From: Perca fluviatilis
Lineage: Eukaryota; Chordata; Actinopteri; Perciformes; Percidae
DNA length: 64,000 nt
NCBI RefSeq assembly: GCF_010015445.1
Contig: NC_053112.1
Coordinates: 8,330,403-8,394,402, forward strand
Direction: 5' to 3'
Below, piece by piece: positions 57,446 to 64,000 of this stretch. The notes under the pieces are model-generated. The model ran no database searches and was not told the origin of the DNA. It was given only the letters and a program-made list of their open reading frames with translations. The position numbers and the translations under genes were made by a program. The number at the start of each line of letters is the position of its first letter. Within the stretch, counting starts at the first letter, position 1.

Positions 57446-60400
57446 CCCAGCTAATGATGTGGGCTATGTGAATAACTGGAGGCGTTCTGGGGAAAGCCTG
57501 GTCTGAGTGAGACGGGCATTCATCCCACCTGGGACGGTGCCGCTCTCATATAAAAAATCTGAACGAGTTTATCAGACATAAACCATGACAACCCAAGTTT
57601 GATATTAGTAATCAGAGGTGCAGTGCTACGCGCCCTCTGTGCTTCCGTTGGAGCAGTACCCACTCATAGTCTAATAAGACCGGTGTCTGTCCCCGGCTCA
57701 GATCGGTTAAATCAAAGGTAAACAAAAGATGCGCTATACTTAACAACCTAATTGGAATTAAAACTACTGCAATAGAACAAAATAGGAAAATTAGATGTGG
57801 ACTATTAAATATTAGATCTCTGTCTTCTAAAGCAGTACTGGTAAACGAGTTGATATCAGACAATAAAATTGATTTATTTTGTCTTACTGAAACCTGGCTG
57901 GGCCATGAAGACTATGTTAGTCTAAGTAAGCGACTCCCAGCCATATTAATACTCAAATTCCTAGAGGCTCAGGCCGAGGGAGGGGAGTTGCAGCCATCTT
58001 TGATGCAAGCCTGCTAATTACTCCTAAACCTAAATTACATTATAACTCATTTGAAAGTCTTGTTCTTAATCTTCAACATCCAAAATGGAAAACATTACAG
58101 CCAATTATATTCGTTGTTATTTACAGGGCTCCAGGTCCGTATTCTGAATTTTTATCTGAATTCTCAGAGTTTTTATCATGTTTAGTCCTTAAATCAGACC
58201 AAGTACTTCTTGTAGGTGATTTTAATATCCATGTGGACGTTGACAATGACAGCCTTAGTACTGCTTTCAACTCATTACTGGATTCAATCGGTTTCAGGTC
58301 AGAGTGTGCACAAGGCGACACTGTTTTAACCACACCCTCGACCTTGTGCTGGCATATGGTATTGAAATTGAGGATTTAATAATATTTTCGCAGAATTCGG
58401 TATTATCAGATCATTCTTTAATCACTTTCGAATTCTTACTACCTGATTATATTAAATTAGATAAAGCTCCTACACCAGATGCTTATCTGACAGTGCTATA
58501 GCTAAATTTAAAGAAGATATTCCAAACAGCATTCGACTCTATGTCGTGCCTTAACATAACAGAGGACCTGTATGTTAACCTCAGTCCCTCTCAAATTGAT
58601 GCATTTGTAGCCGGTGTTACGACATGCCTACGGACGACCTTAGACTCCGTCGCTCCCCTGAAAAAGAAGATGATGAAGCAAAGGAAACTAGCACCTTGGT
58701 ATAACTCCCAAACTGCGAAATTAAAACAAATCTCGCGAAACCCTCGAATGTAAGTGGTGTTCCACCAAGGTGGAAGAATCTCGTTTGGATTGGCAAGAAA
58801 GTCTCAAAACCTATAGGAAGGCCCTAAGAAAGGCCAGATCAGACTATTACTCATCACTAATAGAAGAAAACAAGAACAACCCAAGGTTTCTTTTCAGCAC
58901 TGTCGCCAGGCTGACAGATAGTCACAGCTCTACTGAGCCATCTATTCCTCTAGCTCTGGGTAGTGATGACTTCATGAGCTTCTTCAATGATAAAATTACA
59001 ACAATTAGAGATAAAATTCATCACCTTTACACTCAACTTCTAACGGTTCACCTTTAAACGCAGAGTAGGTTTAGAAATAAAGACTAGTCTCGACATATAC
59101 TTAGACTGCTTTTTATCCTATAGATCTTCAACAATTATTGTTAAAGATATCCTCAGCTAAGCATATACCTGTCTCTTGGACCCCATCCCAACGAGACTAC
59201 TCAAAGAAGCATTACCTGTGGTTAACACCTCATTACTAGATATGATCAATATGTCTCTATTAACAGGTTATGTACCACAGTCATTTTAAAGTAGCTGTGA
59301 TAAAACCTCTTCTGAAAAAACCCACCCCTGGATCCTGAGGTCTTAGCAAACTATAGACCTATATCTAACCCTCCTTTTCTATCCAAGATCCTTGAGAAGG
59401 TGGTTGCTAATCAGTTATGTGATTTTACATAGCAACAGTTTATTTGATGACTTTCAATCAGGATTTAGAAAGAATCATAGCACAGAGACGGCACTGGTGA
59501 AAATTACTAACGACCTTTTAACTGCTGCAGACAAAGGTCTTGTCTCCATTCTTGTTTTACTAGATCTTAGTGCTGCATTTGACACAATTGACCATTCAAT
59601 CCTGTTACAGAGATTGGAACACTTGGTTGGCATTAAAGGAATTGCTCTGAGTTGGTTTTAGGTCCTATTTCTCTGATCGATCTCAATTTGTGAATGTTAA
59701 TGATAAATCCTCAAGAATACGCAAAAGTTAGCCATGGGGTTCCTCAAGGCTCAGTGCTTGGTCCAATTCTATTCTCCTTATATATGCTTCCTCTAGGCAA
59801 TATTATTAGAAAACACTCAATTAACTTTCACTGTTATGCGGATGACACCCAATTATACTTGTCAATCAAACCAGACGAAACCAGTCAGCTAGCTAAATTT
59901 CAAGAGTGCATTAAGGATATAAAATCCTGGATGACCTATAATTTTCTGATGTTAAACCCTAACAAAACTGAAGTTATTGTGCTGGGCCCTAAACACCTCC
60001 GAACTTCATTATCTAGAGATATAGCTACTCTGGATGGTGTTGCCCTGGCCTCCAGCACCACTGTTAGAAATTTAGGAGTTATCTTTGATCAGGATATATC
60101 CTTTAATGCCAATCTAAAACAAACCTCAAGAACAGCCTTTTTCATCTTCGTAACATTCCCAAAATTAGGAATATCCTGTCTCAAAACGACGGCTGAAAAA
60201 CTAGTCCATGCATTTGTTACTTCCAGGCTGGACTATTGTAATTCCCTACTGTCAGGTTGCTCAAATAAGTCTCTTAAGACTCTCCAGCTGATCCAGAATG
60301 CTGCAGCGTGTTCTCACAAGAACTAAGAAAAGAGATCATATTTCTCCTGTATTAGCTTCTCTGCATTGGCTTCCTGTTGAATCCAGGATTGACTTTAAAG

Positions 60401-60612
60401 TCCTTCTCTTGACCTACAAAGCTCTAAATGGTCTAGCACCATCATATCTAGAAGAGCTCCTAATACCCTATTGTCCTACTAGAGCACTGCTCCCCAGAAT
60501 GCAGAGTTACTGGTGGTACCTGAGAGTCTTTAAAAGTAGAATGGGAGCTAGAGCCTTCAGTTATCAGGCTCCTCTCCTATGCAGTAAGGAAAGCATGAAT
60601 AAACGCTACTAA
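57446..60612 (+). mobile_element. L2-like LINE with endonuclease and reverse transcriptase, degraded
   Basis: Endonuclease signatures in order: CGLLNIRSLSS (about 57800), LFCLTETWL, FVVIYRAPGP, LLVGDFNIHVD, LSDHSLITF. Reverse transcriptase follows: [32 protein letters not shown] (motif A), [17 protein letters not shown] (motif B), [11 protein letters not shown] (motif C). The C-terminal part has LHWLPVESRIDFKVLLLTYK and then breaks off at SYQAPLLCS. Several frameshifts (for example near 57940, 58310, 58750 and 59663) mean it is not active. Clade assignment as L2/Maui-like rests on motif style. Confidence 0.85.
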
Positions 60613-60904
60613 CGAGCATAATCCATCGACCGCTAGTAACGCAGACGGATTACTGCCACGGTAAATTATTTATATGCTAATTTAGAAGCGTAAAATGGGC
60701 GTAAAAGCTTTCAATCGCTAACCGTCACCACTCAGTCAGATACAGTCACTAACGTCTATATTAAAAGACCTAACGCCGCATCTTGCTTGTTGAAGCGAAC
60801 ATGCAGAAAAAGGAGGAATTTGTTTTCAAAGTGATCATGCATCCTATTTTGAATGCCTACCTTTCATGTTGTATGTTTTTAATTGTTTGTGTAACGTTAT
60901 TTCA
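60613..60904. other. Unassigned
   Basis: Short open frame 60783-61172 runs into the TA repeat and has no domain. Confidence 0.3.
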
Positions 60905-61040
<136 letters not shown>

Positions 61041-61366
61041 TATGTGTTTTCAGATTCAGACCTCAATGTTAAATGTTACTCAGATCATTTTAAATGTAGG
61101 TCTACAGAAAACTTCCGAAAGCTACCAGCTGTACCACAAGGCAGCTGGAAAATGCACAGTCCAAGGTGTTGAGAGTTCTTTAATATTTTACCTGGCAGGT
61201 AAAACCAAGGGTCAGACTGAATTGTTCAGTTGGCTGTTTTAAGGAATATTGATGGCATCGGGTATAATGCGGTGACTTCCTTCCTGCAAAACAATTATTA
61301 TATGGTTATGACAATAATACCTGCTGTGAATAACAGTGACTGACTCTAAAGCCTATGTTTCTGCAG

Positions 61367-62410
61367 GATACACAGCCCACCTCCAGTCCGGTGAGGGCTG
61401 TGACCATCACATACATGAGTTCCTCAATACTTTTGGGAAACCCTACCTGCCCAGTCTCTGAATGCGATGGATGTGGTGAGCGTGCTGCACAGGGGATTTT
61501 GTGATCTCTGTATGTATTAAAATCTCGACTTGTTTCCTGTTGTCTTCACTGCTTGTGAGTCTGTTGTTTTTGTTAATGTCTCCTCTGAAATAGTCTGTCC
61601 GTTTTCTGTGTCAGGGAATACAAGACTCTTGGAGACTGACGATTTTCGCTGGCTGGAGAGGTGTCTGGAGCTGCAGGCGGCCAGCAAGCCACCAAACCAG
61701 CTGGTTTTTTCACGGCTGGGAAGGGCCCATGCTAAAACTTATTGCACCACCTGCAGGTAGCGTGGGCGGACATGGGCCTTAAAGGGTCCCCCAACTTCAC
61801 CGACCTGAGGACGGCTGTGTTTGCGCATGTGAGTTCTCCTCAGTCACTTATCTGTTCATGCTGGATTTCATTAACTAATAACTAATTCATCTTCATTCAA
61901 CTCTGCTGGCTTAACTGACAGTAGCAATATTTTCTCTTCTACTGTTTTAAGGCCAAGAACAACCTGCCTGCCGAGCAGCGGACGATGGTGGCCACCTTGA
62001 TGTGCAACAACACGGCCACAGCTGACTGCTTCTACGCCCTCAGCCTGAACGTGGCCCAGTCAAAGAGGATGAGGGAGCATTTCCGCCAGGCCCTCACCCA
62101 CACCATGCAATCACCTCCACCACCAGGAAGAGGTCCTGCAAGCCTGAGTACTCCTCCAGTTCTGAGGACGAAACCCCTGTCCCCTACCAGGAGTCAGGGA
62201 CCTCAGGACTGGAGGAGCAGAGGGAGTTCATGCGAGGCTGCAAAATGTAAGTAAAACTCTAAGAGTCATTAAAGACTCCATTGTATGTCTGTTACACCAG
62301 ACCTCACTCTGTGTTTTGTGTTTTCCTCAACAGACACCAGAGAAGGCCCTCAGTACGGCAGGCTGATGTTGGCGCTGGCTCAACCCCAAGGGCAGCGTAT
62401 CGCGTGGCAC
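61367..62410 (+). pseudogene. Broken multi-exon gene, possibly Crypton-like tyrosine recombinase
   Basis: Exon-like blocks with splice sites: about 61371-61478 (SSPVRAVTITYMSS), 61617-61827 (FRWLERCLELQ, NQLVFSRLG, then after a frameshift near 61738 AWADMGLKGSPNFTDLRTAV, donor GTGAGT), about 61952-62247 (AKNNLPAEQRTMVATLMCNN and TATADCFYALSLN, donor GTAAGT) and a 3' block from 62334. The pattern 'TDLRTAV...MC.NTATAD.FYAL' is one I associate with uncharacterised fish proteins whose C-terminus resembles Crypton tyrosine recombinases, with the Tyr in FYAL as candidate nucleophile. The frameshift and short exons argue for a pseudogene. Family call uncertain. Confidence 0.4.
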
Positions 62411-62419
62411 AACAGACTT

Positions 62420-62772
62420 GCAGCCCCCACACACACACACACACACACACGCACGTAAATAGTTGTTTTATTGTGTTTTTATAGATTGGTTAAGATTCAT
62501 TTTGTATTATTAGATGTTCTATTTTAGTAAATGTTAAGATTAATTTTCTTTTAGTGTGTTTTCAAATGTTGTTCAATATTGGTATGTGTTTAATACAAGT
62601 TCCTTTTTTACTTAAAATGACACAGCTATAATACTGAGCACGCTTAGCCTAAACATGAAGCTATGAACACCAAATTGGTCAGGTATTCTTAACACAGGCT
62701 CACCTTTGAGTTTGAAAAGGTTCAAAGTATCTCGCTTTATTAAATTACATAGATATCCAGTGCAATACTTAA
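62420..62772. other. No gene seen
   Basis: A short (CA)n at 62431-62452 and AT-rich sequence. Confidence 0.5.
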
Positions 62773-63681
62773 AGTAATGGTTCGGAGTAATTTCACCCTA
62801 GAGTCCTTTGCACCATGACCTCGACAACACCCCCGCAGCTTTTTCAGCTGGGTCTAGCATTGGGAGAGTTAGCGTAGAGTAGCGTTAGCCGCTGAGTAGC
62901 TTAGCGCGGGGCTAATGGACCCACGTTTGTATCTGGTAAATGACCCCACTAATAATGCCCGAAATGATACCAAAGGTCTACAAGTAGTACATATAGGTTA
63001 TGCTCTTATAAAACGATGGATTGGAAAGTTTGTAAGTACACCAGAAGGTTATGAACACTTGCCTGCTCTCTTCTGCTCTCTGTTGCTGCTGCTGCTACCT
63101 GCAGTTAGACGAGTGCTTAGGGACCGTCTACAAATTACTACACCAAAAAGAGATACAACAAAAATATTTGTTAATTTAATGATTAAATAAGGTAATGTCT
63201 CCAAACTTACCTCAATTATTACTTGTCTCCTGCTAGTTATACTACAGCACTTAGTTAACTTAAAAAGTTAAATTAATAAATATTTTTGTTGCATCTCTTT
63301 TCGGTGTTGTAATTTGTAGACGGTCCCTAAGCACTCGTCTTACAGCAGCAACAACAACAGCAGAGAGCAGAAGCCAGCAGGCAAGTGTTATTTACATAAA
63401 CTTCTGGTGTACTTACAAACTTTCCAATCCATCGTTTTATGAGAGCATAACCTATTTGTACTACTGTAGACCTTTGGTATCATTTCCGGCATTATTAGTG
63501 GGGTCATTTACCAGATACAAACGTGGGTCCATTAGCCCCTGCACTAAGCTATTCAGCGGCTAACGCTACTCTACGCTAACTCTCCCAATGCTAGACCCAG
63601 CTGAAAAAAGCTTCTGGGGGGGTGTTTGGCTCAAGGTCATGGTGCAAAGGACCCTAGGGTGAATTACTCCGAACCATCACT
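62773..63681. mobile_element. 909-bp palindromic element at TTAA
   Basis: The left arm (to about 63195) and right arm (from about 63240) are near-complete reverse complements, ending AGTAATGGTTCGG and CCGAACCATCACT, with TTAA on both sides (62769-62772, 63682-63685). The TTAA target suggests piggyBac-type mobilisation. The 91-codon frame at 62915-63190 lies inside an arm and is probably not a gene. Confidence 0.85.
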
Positions 63682-63685
63682 TTAA

Positions 63686-64000
63686 CAACTGTCATAGAGT
63701 GAATGGGAACTAACCCCAGTTTCCTCACTGTCATTTCTTTTAGGGACAGACTACTACTATCTGGAACAAGCTTGGTTTAATAGACCACTCTCCACTGTAC
63801 AACACATCCAAATTTCATAGTCATAACTCATGAAAACCAGACCAGAAATCCTCCTTACATGTCAATAACCTAATTTTAAAAACTGACATTTGTCACACTC
63901 ATGACAGGGAACTCAGGGCTCCCCAGTGTCCTTGCTGCCATGGCAGTTACTTTACCAAATGGCGGTGGACACCAGGGGAACTTTGTGACACGGCAGTCAG
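63686..64000. other. No gene seen
   Basis: Unique-looking sequence without open frames or repeats. Confidence 0.4.

Noticed and set aside
62915..63190. 91-codon open frame
   Set aside because: It lies wholly in one arm of a palindromic transposon and has no recognised domain.

Overview
This looks like teleost fish nuclear DNA. It has long (CA)n/(GT)n tracts, many fish-type transposons (a Rex3-like RTE with a GATG-type 3' tail, an L2-like LINE, an RNase H-bearing LINE, hAT-, Tc1/mariner- and piggyBac-type elements), small exons with GT/AG splice sites, and no long uninterrupted genes.

The recognisable host content is a small, rearranged cluster of single-IgV type I membrane receptor genes (butyrophilin/MOG/B7-like by sequence pattern, not a firm family assignment). 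Each complete unit has five exons, all joined in phase 1: an 82-bp signal-peptide exon, an IgV exon of about 340 bp, a 72-84 bp stalk exon, a 96-99 bp transmembrane exon, and a 149-bp cytoplasmic-tail exon. Unit B (minus, 28565-33260) and unit C (plus, 44138-50275) read open across all five exons and predict proteins of 247 and 249 aa. Unit A (minus, 8214-15080) is nearly the same as C but has an in-frame TAA and indels in its IgV exon. Unit D (minus, around 56.7-57.2 kb) has lost most of its IgV exon and has an enlarged transmembrane exon. Extra signal-peptide exons lie at 17724-17805, 38252-38333 and 42465-42546, and an orphan transmembrane exon at 40867-40964. An unrelated signal-peptide exon (minus, 1825-1891) marks the start of a gene that would run off the left edge.

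Layout: 0-4.2 kb has microsatellites, the lone signal exon and a LINE 3' end. 4.3-17.8 kb is unit A with insertions. 15.9-17.05 kb is the Rex3-like element. 18.84-25.38 kb is a 6.5-kb minisatellite of 47-bp units flanked by inverted repeats. 26.4-33.3 kb is unit B. 33.68-36.96 kb is an hAT-type element with a perfect 8-bp target duplication and nested repeats. 37.8-44.2 kb has extra first exons and an orphan TM exon. 44.1-51.4 kb is unit C. 52.9-54.1 kb is a dead piggyBac transposase copy split by a MITE. 55.5-57.4 kb has MITE debris and unit D. 57.5-60.6 kb is the L2-like LINE. 61.3-62.4 kb has fragments of a broken, spliced, recombinase-like gene. 62.77-63.68 kb is a 0.9-kb palindromic element at TTAA.

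Because A, B and C are paralogous, each acts as an empty-site control for transposons in the others, so several insertions and target duplications can be read directly. The most unusual protein-level observation is that the IgV domains lack the canonical core: unit C has lost both disulfide cysteines and the core Trp, and unit B has lost the second Cys and the Trp.
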